Position numbers and translations under genes: made by a program | The notes under the pieces: generated by a model | Database searches by the model: none | What the model saw: the letters and a program-made list of their open reading frames with translations, nothing else | What the model was told of the DNA's origin: nothing | From: Marsupella aquatica | Lineage: Eukaryota > Marchantiophyta | DNA: 64,000 bases | Assembly: GCA_973895155.1 (NCBI GenBank) | Contig: OZ316899.1 | Coordinates: forward strand, 6,634,001-6,698,000 | Direction of reading: 5' to 3' | In this document: piece after piece, positions 11,203-21,768 of the stretch | Numbering within the stretch: the first letter of the stretch is position 1 | Layout of the letters: each line of letters starts with the position of its first letter

Positions 11203-14200
11203 TGTGATGCCTAGCCAGGAATCACTAAGAAGATCTTGAAGGAGGAACAGTAGGTGATCGGCGTGGGAAGCGTGTCCCGGCTTGGCTATCACATGCCGCT
11301 GTTGTACCGGTATGCCAGAAGTCAAATCTTTGCCCCAGTACTTCCCCTATCGGCAAGGGCACCAGAGGAGGTCCCGGAGTAGAGGCCGGCACTAGAGAAG
11401 CCCAACCAGCCCGACAGTCCAACGATCGAGCAGGTGTTTAGGCCAAGGAAAGAAGACTTGCCGATGCAGCAACCAGGCATGCAAAATCTGTTGAAATTGC
11501 TGGAGAAGGAAAAGAGAACAGTTTTGGCAATGGCAACGGCAACGGCACCGATACAGGACGCTGTCCCAGAAGTCAACCTAAGCCGACTCAGAAGGGAAGA
11601 CCCCTTTACCGGAACCAAGGAGAGATTGAGGCCGGAACACAAGCCGGGAGTGCGAATGTACGTGGGAGCCTCAAGCCCCAAATCAGAGGCAGAGGAGCCG
11701 GGAGTCCAAGTAGTGGAGGAGGCGTGGAGGACTATAGCAATGATAACTCCGGCTATGGGTCGGATCATCATGTTCCAAGAGTAAGGACTTGTGGCCGATT
11801 TATCCCCACGCTTCCAAGAGTAGTTCGAGGGGACCCCACCCAGCAGAGTAACCCCGAGTCTCCCCCACCAGAGGTTGCTCCCCCGAGCTTTGACGGCATA
11901 AAGCAGACGACACAAGAATTTCAGGAGCAACTTAGGGAGGAAGAGAGAGCAGCCCTGGCTAGGGAGAAGGATTTACCAAGAGGAGATTGGCCGGAGGACA
12001 TCAGGCGGCTTGCCGAAAAAAGAAGCAACCCTCTCGCCACCGTAGAAGAAATCCGCAAGATGGCTTGGGAGCAGAGGCCGCGGTGGTTGATGCCGATGAC
12101 TTCTAGTTACTCCACCTATGCTAAGGATAGAGCCATGGAGTACGGGGAGATGTGTGGGGACCTGGCGCTCAGCATCTTTGGGGAGGAGTTGGAGCAGGGA
12201 CCCTTTTTCCAAAGGGAGATGTTGGAAAAGCACCGATTAGAAGAAGCGGTGGCTTTGGAAAGAAGCAAGAAGGACGAGGTCATCCGGCGGCTTAGAGAGA
12301 AGGAAGCCGAGGTGGAAGACCTGCAGGTGGCCAAGGAAGCCCAAGATGAGTTGCGGATTAAGCGGCATGAGCTAAACATCATGCAGGGGTAGTTGGATAC
12401 TGCTCAGTCTGACAATCAGATTATCAAAGATAAACTGACTCGGACCCAAGGAGAGTTGGCCGGCGCAATCAAGGAGAGAGAGAAATGGAAGCGGGAGCTA
12501 AGGGATGCAGAGGAAGCCCACTTAGCAACCAACAATCGGGCCATGGCGGAGATTCAGAGAAGGGAGAGGGCGTTGAAAGGAGAGCTCGAAGATATCCGTG
12601 GAGCCCTTGAGCAGAAGGAAGTAGAGTTAGGGAAATCCTATCAAGGGATTATTGCGCAGCAGCAGGAGCTTGCGTCCCTGACGGCCAGCTTCAAGGCCGA
12701 CCTGCGTGAAAAGGATGACCAGCTTGACCAGACTTATGCCAAGATGAATAAGATGGAGTCTGTGGTCGTCGCAGAGCTCGACAAGGAGCTAAGAGCAACC
12801 CAGGAGGAGAGGGCTACCTTGAAAAAAGAATTGGAGGAAGCCAATAAGGACCTGGAGGAGGCGTGCAAGGACCTGGACGAGACCCAGGAGGAGTTGGAGG
12901 AAATCACGAGGAAGATGGAGAACCTACAGCGGCGGGCCGACAACCAAACGGAGCGGCTGAAGACACAAGCCACAGTATTTAAATGCTTGGCTTCATCAGG
13001 TCCAACTCCAATTGGGGGAACCCAGTTACCAGGGGTAGTATTGGCCAAAGGACAAGCCGTAACACTCACCCCGGTGCCAAAGGTAAGTGGCAAGGGGAAG
13101 GAACCGGCTGTCGAAATAGGGAAGAAGAAGAAGCGGAAACCTTCTAGGTCTGGGAGTTATACGGCTTTTCAAGCCGTTGTGACCAAGAAGATAATCCCGG
13201 CACCAACCTCCAGCATCGGCACGGCGGTGGATCCACTAGTCCTAGGAAGTGGAGATGGCAAGGCCGAGGCCGGGAGAACCAGTAATGCTGCCGAGGTACC
13301 GGATCCTCCACTAGAACATACCGGGGAGGCCGTAGCCGTAGCAAAGGCCGTGACCGATGCTGAGACCAAGGCCGATGGTGGACCCAGTCAGGCCGATGAA
13401 GAGTTGACTCGGTCAGGGGCAAGTAATCTGTCAGAGGACGGACCAATGGCAGTGGCTTCGGAGGAAGCGTTGGAGGCGTCCATTGAGGACCAGCCACCGG
13501 TGTCGTGATGGTGTAAGGGCGCCGTCCCTTTTAGGGAGGGTGGACGTGGAGGTAGGAGGCGTGAGTGGGCAGGGCAGGCGCTGATCTCCAAGTTTAGACT
13601 TAGGATCAGGAGACGGCCCTGACACTTAGATTAGTGGGATTTCGGATCCACGGGTGTGGACGACACTTGTACTCCTGCCTCGCTGTACTTAGGTAGATTA
13701 CAATTAGGTAGATTACAGTAGGTAGATTAGGCTTACGCTGCAAGGAATCAGGCGGATCCACAACCAGGATAAGTACCTGGGCTGCTGGGAGTTGAGGGCC
13801 TCTTCTTTAGCAAGTTTCTAGTTGCACCAGCAGGGCTGGGATCAAGTAGTAAGAGAAGCTCTCGGTTAGTTATACAGTGACCCTTGTGTATATTCATGTT
13901 TCCTCATACTTAAGAACTGAATAGAGTTGGCCTCACGGCTTAGTTCGCAGAGCTTGTGTATGAGATGTACTGTTTGTATGGCAAGTGCATGGTATAACTC
14001 AGTCAGAAGGAGTCATTTTGCTATTTGTGTGTCACATTAACTTGTGTGAAGAGTGCCCACATCAACTAATAGAGGAATAGAAGTAAGCAGGGGAGTGAGA
14101 GTTGGATGTGTCGAGCTGAGAGAGGTCTTAGCGGCTTAACCAAGCCAATTGGGGATCATTCCGGCGGCGGAATCCAAACATACCTAATGGAAGACCAGGA

Positions 14201-14425
14201 GAGGAATACAAGGGAGGGACTAGAATAGGCCGGTTAAGTATCTCATGACCCGATGAAGGATCTGTCCAGTATATGTGTGTAAAATGTTAATAGAAGTAGT
14301 TGAAGGAGAGTTAGCAGCGTCCCATGCCGCTAAACCGCGGAAACGGCCTCGCCAAGGACGAAACCTGCGGGAATCGGCTTGAGCAAGGGGGTTTCTTGGG
14401 TTTGGGAGGCAGGGGATGCACCACA
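11203..14425 (+). mobile_element. LTR-element insertion (deleted solo LTR-like block with coiled-coil gene)
   Basis: Flanked by ATACC duplications. It begins TGTGATGCCTAGCC and ends GGATGCACCACA, the TG...CA form of an LTR. The same two ends bound the much longer block at 56591-62751 (opposite strand), where the TGTGATGCCTAGCC end directly follows a gypsy integrase and purine tract. After only about 23 bases this copy jumps to coding sequence matching position 61513 of the long block, so about 1.2 kb at the 5' side has been deleted. The simplest reading is a solo LTR whose LTR contains a gene. An internally deleted whole element is the alternative. Confidence 0.75.
11226..13508 (+). pseudogene. 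Coiled-coil protein of the LTR block
   Basis: Frames at 11434-11784 and 11724-13508 continue one protein. From 11724 a single frame of 594 codons is broken only by TAG at 12390-12392. The second copy (60178-60531, minus strand) has Gln at this position, so the stop is a CAG-to-TAG change here. The sequence contains GVRTCGRFIPTLPRVVRGDP, then a long Glu/Lys/Arg/Leu-rich coiled coil (12200-12960: RRLREKEAEVEDL, EELEEITRKMENLQRR), then a Ser/Pro/Ala/Gly-rich tail. No enzymatic motif is visible. Conservation of this protein between two diverged copies suggests it was under selection in the parent element. Function is unknown; a structural or capsid-associated role is only a guess. Confidence 0.7.
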
Positions 14426-14430
14426 ATACC
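14426..14430. repeat. 5-bp target-site duplication, right copy
   Basis: ATACC, matching 11198-11202. Confidence 0.9.
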
Positions 14431-16374
14431 AGGGGCAGTGAGTTCTCTCCCATTCTGTCATAGGTCTAGGAGGAAATATGCCCTCCGCTGGGTACATGGA
14501 GTACAAATCAGCTATGGCGTCATCCTCACTTATTGTAATCCACTTCATGAAAGCTGCAGGATATGCCCAGAAGTAATCAGGTTTGGTTACCTCCATGTGC
14601 ATGTAGAACCTGTAAAGATACCTTTTAGCCCGCTTCTGGTTTTTCTGGGTATAGTCTTCTTTGTCTGGATACTTTGAAGGCCACATAGTGTGAAAGAACT
14701 TACTCTTCACAGAATCACCATATCTCTCAAATTCATTTGTAACAAACTGAACGAGATCATCAAACGAACCACAATTCCACTCTTCCAATCTAGTCGCGGG
14801 CATCGTTTGCTCTACTTCACGCAGACATGAATGTAACATGCCGACAACAATTCCCTCTACACTATTCCAAGTGATCCAAGTATGACACCATTGTTTGACT
14901 GGGTCGTTGTTAACACTTGCCGGGTGGAAAAACTGTCTCCGCAGCTCAGGATTGCAATGTGCCACAAGTAGGATGCTCTGCAACTTTGGGTCTAGGGCAG
15001 AAACAGCAGTGAATAATCGGGCGCGGTCCATTGTACATACAACGGCGTCAGGCTTCTTCTCTCTCTTGTTTCTCTCTGTGACAGCATACATTTCTGCACA
15101 TGTACTAAGAAAATCTTCAAATTCAGGACTTAACAAAGGCGTAATTTTTGAGGACTTCACTGCCCAGTCTTTGGTTGCGTCCTTCATCATGGCCGCATGG
15201 CGTTTGGAAATCTCGTCCACCAACCAGGGACTCCCTTGAGCCTCGGCTGCCTCCATGTCAAGCTTGAATTGGTGAGAATAGGACTTTATCTTATTCTCAC
15301 ATAGAATGTAAACAAGAGCTTCCTGTGGCATCTTCTTCGTATACCATGACCCCTTCCAAGTCTTTAGCCGAATGCTCTAAAACTTCTTGAAATTAGCCGG
15401 GTCAATCAGTTTACTGTAATACTCAAGATCATGCGCCAGAATTCATTTGATTCTATCTGCATCGAGAATCCAGGATGGCTCAACAACTGCTTGGCCAAGC
15501 CTACACGAAGAGATGCAACGAGTTAGAGTCAAAGTACAATTTATCTATAACCAGCGTCGAGCGCTCTTAAATAGAACACTCGCAAGATTCAAAGAAGGTA
15601 CCGGAAAAGAACGATAACTTACTGATTCACGGTGTGTATAGCTGCCTCAATTTCAATAAGAGATCCCTTGTCTCCCTTAAATATTGTGCAGAGCACTCAA
15701 GGATGGTATTTTGGATTGTCAGGGTTCTCCTCGGTAACAAGCGTCCATGAGTATAGCCTGTGATTTCCATCGAAGACAGAGATCATCTTATCCTTCAACA
15801 TGAGAAAACTTGGATCGGCCTCGCATTCAGCCTCAAACTTCTCGTTCTCCAATTGCCAAATTGGATCCCATGACTCACGAATTTCCTGGGTACAGGTCAG
15901 AACAATTCCATTCTCATCCGTTGGCTGCACATAGAAACGCATTCCTATGGATGAATTGTAACCCATACTGCGAAACGAGTCTTTCAGCTTCTCGATGGAA
16001 GAGCTATCTTTTTGCAAAGTACGAACCACCTCCATATGAACCAATCGGCATAGAGGGATTTGAGGTGGCTCCTTGTCAAATCCACGAGAATCCTTTCCAA
16101 AACATATGACATGTTTTGAGATGAGATCAGTCTTCGCGAGTGCGCAGTCCGAAACATCTTGGATCGCAATCGTGTCGAGGTTCTCCATCTTTCTACACAG
16201 AGATTTAGGAACCAAAACAACGCTAACAGAAGTAGGAGGCAGCAACTTTGTGGAACGAGTTACATGACGTGTATAAACTGAACCAGTAAACAAAGACTGC
16301 GAGGATTCAGAATAAGCTCGCTCTTGGTCAGGAACAGCACTATACCCTCTGGATGAAGAGGAGAATACCTCCAT

Positions 16375-17336
16375 CGTCTTCCTTCCAGAAGCGTACGAAC
16401 TATCATACAATGAAATTATGGAACTCTAATCAACTCTCAACGTGTAATATATTCTAGAAGGAGGGTGAAGTTCAGCGGAACTCTTCGATTAAAGCGAGAA
16501 GCTCGTAAGTTTGGCGGATTCCAACGTATCTATGCGAAGAACTTAATTAGCTAAATCAAGCGGTAGAAGAAGCGTTACACACACGGAACTCAGAAGTTAC
16601 CGTTAAATGTTACCGTTATGACCGTTTTCCTCCCTCGCTCGGAATACTAGCGCTGGGCGCTATTATAAACAACTTCCCTTGAAGTAGATAATTTGGATGA
16701 TTGTCATGGCAGCGCCCGGCGCTAGTAAAAACAACAGCTATAGAATAGGTCTGAAATGGTGCCTCGAATACATAAATTTCATCAAAACAACCCCATATTT
16801 AAAGAAATGTCTATTGTTTTAATGGTTTTTGGGAAACATTACTTGCATTCTATACTAGCGCCCGGCGCTAGTGATAACAAGTATTTTCCATCCATAGTTT
16901 TAAAAGAATTCACATTTTCATTGATCATTTCAATCCAATTATTTCATAGTATTGATGGATATCTGGAGGGTTTTTGTATACTAGCGCCAGGTGCTAGTAT
17001 GGAATATTTTGATTTGGGGTATATTATGTTTGAGACATTTTAGTTAGCGCCAGGCGCTACTCAAATTGTTCCAACTATACAATATCTTAGAGTATGTTAA
17101 AGATTTTTGTGGTGCCTTTTTTGGCATTATGTATGCGTCTGACATCCGGACTTATCGGGGAAAAACGACAAAAATCATTTATGGCGCCAACGGATCCTAT
17201 GTCGACTATGTTTTATGTCTTATACAAACGGATCTGTTACCGTGAAGTTCCCATGTTTGACTGATATAAGCTCCATATTACCATAAACTTTTCTTCCTCA
17301 AAACATTATAGCCCTCGTTATTTGTTTTTGATTGCA
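16375..17336. promoter_or_regulatory. Divergent promoter region of T1 with five palindromes
   Basis: This 960-bp spacer separates the start codons of the methyltransferase gene (minus strand) and the transposase gene (plus strand), so it must hold both promoters. It contains five copies of the T1 palindrome at 16648-16662, 16711-16724, 16856-16870, 16982-16996 and 17045-17059, the densest cluster in the element. No certain TATA box could be assigned. The arrangement suggests that the palindromes are sites for a shared regulator or a modification mark controlling both genes; this is inference. Confidence 0.6.
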
Positions 17337-20300
17337 ATGTCTCGGTCCATCATTCTATCCCAATTCGGGACTGGAGATATTGTGACCATCCCCGTCCCTG
17401 TGGAAGACACGTACAAGCAGGTCCGGGAGAGATACCTTTGCGGGAGATTTGATTTGAAGATGAATGATATTGAGGCCATTGTTCGAGAGCTCGAAACCAG
17501 TGATGACATTGAAGATGCAGCAACATTCAATGTGGATGATGGTGAACGGTTTTGGCATCTATACGCGGGGATTTCGTACTCACTTCGAGTAAGACAACAT
17601 GAAGGACCGTCCAGTGTCCCCCAAGTTCCATTTGATGTTGTCGAGATTTCTTCTAGTGAAGATGGGGATCACACTCCAAGTCCTACGTTGAAAATGAAAG
17701 TCCCGCAACATGCTGTCATTAAAGGTGAGACTCCAGGAAGCTCTAACCAGTTGGAGGTTGTGTATCGGCGGAGTGCAATGGATACGTTACTCAAATCCAT
17801 TGGTCATAGCGAGTTATCGAGGTTCATATCAACGGGTATTTCAGACATGAGCAAGTCTCCTGTCTGCCAACTAAGTACAATGGGAACGTTGTGTTTGAAT
17901 TGCCACCCATTGACAAGATGCTCTCTAAAGGCTCTAGGCTTAGGGACATGGACCGTGCCAAAGATTGCTACATTTGGACACACATATTTCCAACTACCGT
18001 GAACGTTCAGCCAAAAAAACTTTGGCAATTCGGTAAGGTTACCTGTACGGGATTCATTGAATGTCGGAACAAGTCCTGCGAGTACTTCCAAAGGAAGAAG
18101 AAGGCAAACGCTAAGGCATGGCAGGGTACTCCAAAGCTTAGTGGTCAGTATGCTGTCGGATCTTTTATCAAAGAGGGCGGTGTTGTGTGTTATTATTGTG
18201 ATCAGATTCCTTTTTGTGTCAAGTACTGCCCTGCCCGTTTGTTCTATATGTACCCGCAAGTATTACTTAATGCGGAAACATGTAGTCATATGTCCCGCCT
18301 GGCGATTCATATAGGTGAGCATAACCATCCAAGTAGAAAAACCTTCTGTAGGAGTGCGGAGAAGATGGCTGAGGATTTAATTAAAAAAAATCATGAAGCC
18401 AATCCTCTGGAAAAACCAGCTGGGATCTTGAATTCTGCTACAGGGTCCATAGTGAAAGCTCTCTGCAAACATGTTGACGACATGGTCGATATCGAAGAAA
18501 CTGAAATATGGAAGTCTCTGATTATACTTTCCACTCCCCAAAAGTTTGCATCTCTTTGTCGGAGCGTTAGGATAGACCAAAAGGGTCGGGGTGAACTTGA
18601 TTTTCTCTCGCAAATGCAGAAGAAGATTAACCTGTCGTTTCTCCAGAGGTATTTGCTCCCGGGTCAGGGATGTCAAGACGACAGGCCTCACATCTTTAAA
18701 ATGACCACGAAGGGTCACGGTTCCGGTGTGGATCTTTTGAGACAGATGCAACCTGGTGGAAGACTCAAAGGAGCCTTGGTCAGTTTTGATGTGATGCAGC
18801 GTATCACAGCCAATTGGTTTACTTTTAACACGCATGTCTACGACCATAACTTCTGTGCACTTTGTACAATTTTCACATGCGAGTTGAAAGTGAAGGCACT
18901 GAGTCTTTCGAAAAGGCTTGGAGAGTTATGATTGAGGTTTGCAAGGAGAATGGATTACAGGAGGTTGTCATCCAAGGGTTTATGGCGGACAATGCACAAG
19001 CTGGATGGAATGTTGTGCGGAATGTTTTTTTTTGGTGGACACCCAGACCCGAAGAGGGAGCGCTCTGATGCATTTCACTTTTATCAATCTTTCCATCGGC
19101 ATTCCAAGGAAGGAGTACTTGAAGAATGTCAATCGGAACATCGGAGACTTTGGGAGAAACTAAGAAACGCTCCAACGTTTGTGGTAGCGTATCGCGTGTC
19201 CCAAGAGATTGTGGTTTGGTGGCAATCAGGAAACTGTGTCCCTGGAAAGCTCATGATGCTACAAAGTTGGATATCCTGGTGGGTTGTTCGATGGCGCCAG
19301 TGGGGCAATTTTATTCGAGTGGTATAACATCCATCTCCTCTCGTGTCTTTCATTTCCATCAACTTTATATTAGAGCCAGGCGTTGGTATGATTTTCTCGT
19401 ATTTGAGTCCAACATGTCCATAAAGTTCCAGAATCATAATCTAAATTGTATTTCACGTATGTTATAAATACTTGTCGGTGCCAGCGCCGGGCGCTGGTAA
19501 TACAATGCTAGTACTGATTATTGCATTCAAACTATGGCAGAGCAAAAGCGCAAAAGAAGGTGCCTTGATTCCAAACTGTACAGGGTCAAAATCAAGGCAT
19601 GCGTCTATGAAAGCCTGGGCTACAAAGAAAAAAGTTGGTCTTTTTGAAGCATGCAAAGTGGACCAAAACCGAGCCCTGTCTCAAGTTGCGGGATACAGTG
19701 CATATCGAAAAGGGTTGAACAGAGGAAACGGACCGACTATATGGGAATTGGCGTTCCATTCCGCCGATCAAGCAGGTTCGCCAAGGTTATTTGAAGATGC
19801 GACCAACATGCTTATTTCCAACGCGGCGGACTTCGATTTGGAAAGAAGCACTCCCCTTAACGGAGATATCGTGACCAAGTCAATGAAGAGAAAGGGACAT
19901 GCAACTGGGACTATCTCTCCACAAGACTCCCATCGGCATGACACCGTTCTCATAACCACACCAAATACTTGTGGTTTGAAAAGGAAAAACCTAAACAAAA
20001 CTGACTTTGCCTCCATTCCCTCTAATTCTAATGATCCTGTGACAAGAGTGGTGAATCTCTCTGGTATGGACACATCAAATGGTGATACTGATTCACTGGA
20101 CAATACCCCTCAAACAACCCGTACAACAAGATCCACAAAACCTCCGCTCAGTGCACCAGCCTCACTTCAGAATCCACTTCCATGCACGATTGTGCTCGAG
20201 AAGGATGTCCCTCTGGGGCAGTGGCAGCTGCGACGGACGTCCAAGTATGGAGCAGGTCCCCAGTGTAATGGGACACTCAATGGGAGTTCTGATCGTGATG

Positions 20301-21070
20301 AGTGTCGAAATCGTATCAAGAAGGTTGGCTTCCATTCGTCTGACGGTGTTGTTGGAATTGTTGTGAAGGGCCATCGTCTCTTCAGGGGCGAACCGATCTC
20401 CGAAATGATTTGGTTCTACCCAAACCAAACCTGTTATAAGAGTCGTCTGCATTGTGGTGTTCATCAGCTTCCTCCTCTTCCTGAAATTTTGCCTGTTCTA
20501 AAGGGTACAAACCTATCTCCTTCTGAAATCACGTTCCTCGAAGAGCAAGGACTTGTCTTAGCCCAAACAACAGGATCGAGTCGATCTGCGCCATCTTTGT
20601 TTGACCTCAGGATAAATGTGAACGTGTTTCCAGAAACAATAAGGTTTTTGGAGCCAAATGTCCGGCTGGGTAGTCGGAATGGGAGGAACTCAAGACCTCG
20701 GTCTAATCTCACTGTGGGTCACACTAAGCGAATGGAGTCTGCACGACAAGAAGAGATGAGTTTGGATGGGGAATGGAATGTTCGGACTGGAAATGCTTTT
20801 GGAAAGCAATTTCAAATTCGAACCCATGAGAACCTTTGATCACCAAGCACGTACTTCGTGCAAATCTGTATCTTCCCTGCTTGCTCTTGTGAGGACTTCT
20901 TCCTACGACATTCGCGTGGCAAGTCGTACATGCCTTGTAAACATCTATACTGGGTGTACATAAATGTTTTCAAACTTGAGGTTGAGGAGTTGACTCTTTG
21001 TAGCCAACCAATTTTGACTGTGGGCGAAGTCAGGCTTGTATTGGAGAGGCAGAACTTGAATGGCTTATAA
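17337..21070 (+). pseudogene. Mutator-like (MULE) transposase of T1
   Basis: Two exons, 17337-19321 and 19541-21070, with a GT-AG intron (19322-19540) that keeps phase. The N-terminal region contains a Cys/His cluster (ECRNKSCEYFQR at about 18060, then HIGEHNHPSRK at about 18310), like WRKY/GCM1-FLYWCH DNA-binding fingers in plant MULE transposases. The DDE core includes SFDVM (first Asp, about 18785), VYDHNFCALC, GFMADNAQAGW (second Asp, about 18970) and FHFYQSFHRH. The catalytic Glu is not certain. A long Ser/Thr-rich linker in exon 2 leads to a C-terminal SWIM zinc finger (CSCEDFF...CKH, 20882-20945). Defects: frame shifts near 17850-17890, near 18890 and at a nine-T run (19025-19033), and a TGA at 20837-20839 just before the SWIM finger. 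The family cuts and joins the element's terminal repeats in the nucleus. Confidence 0.85.
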
Positions 21071-21768
21071 TAGGGGCCGAAACTTCCGTATAGGTCGTTC
21101 AATATAACGGATAGTCACTATTTTGTCTTTACCCAACGGATATGTTTCTTGTTTTATTCAGTATTTTTTGGTTAGCGTCGGGTGCTGCTTTTATTATGTA
21201 CGCGTTTAGTGTAAGCATTACACTATGTTTTATTTAAAATGTGTAAGTTGATATCATTATGTTTTATCTTTCAAGCCGCGTTTATTCAATTATTCTGAAA
21301 TAAATTGTTAGGAGGTGTTTTGTCATTTGTTTGTCACAGTACTCGGTCCATTTAAGGGAACTCATTTTGATTGAGTTCATTTTGACACTACTCTTCACTT
21401 GTTCTGTGGTGGGTCCCACCCTAAGGTTCACTTTTTAGCTTGGACGAATAGTGATATTTGAATGAATGTTTCATTGAGTATAGTCCCCATACCGTGTTCA
21501 GTTATCTTCTAGATCAAAATGTTGTTGCAAGGGAGGATTGCTAGTACTCTTCATCCATCGGATGGCACAAAATAATTGTTTGTTTTAAACCTAATTCACT
21601 AAAGAAAAATTCTGTGATTAGCGTAATTTTTCATTCGGACCAAAGGGCTATGGTTGATGCAAAACTGGTAACAGGGAATCACTTACTGGTAACAGTTATA
21701 TTTGACTGTTAATAGCAAAAAATTTCCTGGTAACAGGTTTTCTGTTTTCTGTCATGGCTATCATACCC
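21071..21768 (-). repeat. T1 right arm and terminal inverted repeat
   Basis: Non-coding, with one degenerate palindrome at 21173 and GGTAACAG/CTGTT repeats from about 21665. Reverse complemented, the end reads GGGTATGATAGCCATGACAG and matches the left end of the small derivative at 55232 (GGGTATGGCATGCGTGACAG). Confidence 0.85.

Larger units (their letters stand above)
8961..16374 (-). pseudogene. ParB-like / DNA methyltransferase-like fusion gene of T1, five exons, interrupted
   Basis: Exon model read from frames and splice signals, 5' to 3': 16374-15623, 15500-14431 joined to 11202-10939 across the LTR insertion, 10748-10042, 9951-9378 and 9270-8961, about 1226 codons. Intron donors are GTAAGT, GTGAGT, GTAATC and GTAATG, all acceptors end in AG, and phases agree at every junction. 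The first ATG (16374) follows an in-frame stop. Residues about 118-250 resemble the ParB/sulfiredoxin-like fold, with the key motif VFDGNHRLYSW near 200. The middle (251-695) is helical and unrecognised. Exons 3-4 resemble a beta-class DNA N4/N6 methyltransferase: a region around GFLAILHNGEYD, then the AdoMet-binding motif DWTAGAGSSFIAGDFSGRF near 1011. A clear DPPY motif is not seen; DAGF is the nearest candidate. The tail is acidic, then basic. Defects: TGA at 15697-15699, 15443-15445 and 10588-10590, TAG at 15377-15379, one missing base near 9800, and the LTR insertion. The enzymatic role is inferred. Confidence 0.8.
7582..21186. repeat. Dispersed palindrome AGCGCC-N-GGCGCT confined to T1 non-coding DNA
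   Basis: Copies at 7582, 7705, 8828, 8912, 10805, 10898, 15553 (degenerate), 16648, 16711, 16856, 16982, 17045, 19371 (degenerate), 19483 and 21173 (degenerate). The form is T-AGCGCC-(A/C/G)-GGCGCT-A with some T substitutions. Every copy is in an intron, the divergent spacer or outer non-coding arms, none in an exon. Two further copies are inside the small T1 derivative (55396 degenerate, 55420). Elsewhere in the window only partial matches were seen (51874, 29201). Confidence 0.88.
7143..21768. mobile_element. T1: 14.6 kb Mutator-like DNA transposon carrying a ParB-methyltransferase gene
   Basis: The borders are fixed by 8-bp direct duplications and by the restored frame of the interrupted gypsy gene. 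The left end reads GGGGAATTTACAAACGATAG. The right end, reverse complemented, reads GGGTATGATAGCCATGACAG. Both continue into AACAG and GGTAACAG repeats. The same two end types occur in the 374-bp element at 55232-55605. Cargo: a MULE-like transposase (plus strand), a ParB-methyltransferase gene and a small unknown ORF (both minus strand). Transposase domains and TSD length fit the Mutator superfamily (usually 8-11 bp). hAT also makes 8-bp TSDs, but the SWIM finger and MULE-type core argue for Mutator. This copy is inactive: both large genes carry stops and frameshifts, and an LTR insertion lies at 11203-14425. Confidence 0.9.

Noticed and set aside
13620-14425. A shorter LTR beginning TGACACTTAG at 13620
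   Set aside because: It has TG/CA ends, but the TSD-flanked left border at 11203 starts with a different sequence shared with 62751, which fits a longer LTR better.
8961-20839. Stop-codon reassignment (TGA or TAG read as an amino acid)
   Set aside because: Both TGA and TAG appear, frame shifts also occur, and the sister coiled-coil copy has Gln at the TAG site, so decay is simpler.
7582-21186. CRISPR-like array
   Set aside because: The repeats are short perfect palindromes at irregular spacing of 60 to 4000 bp in a eukaryotic transposon.
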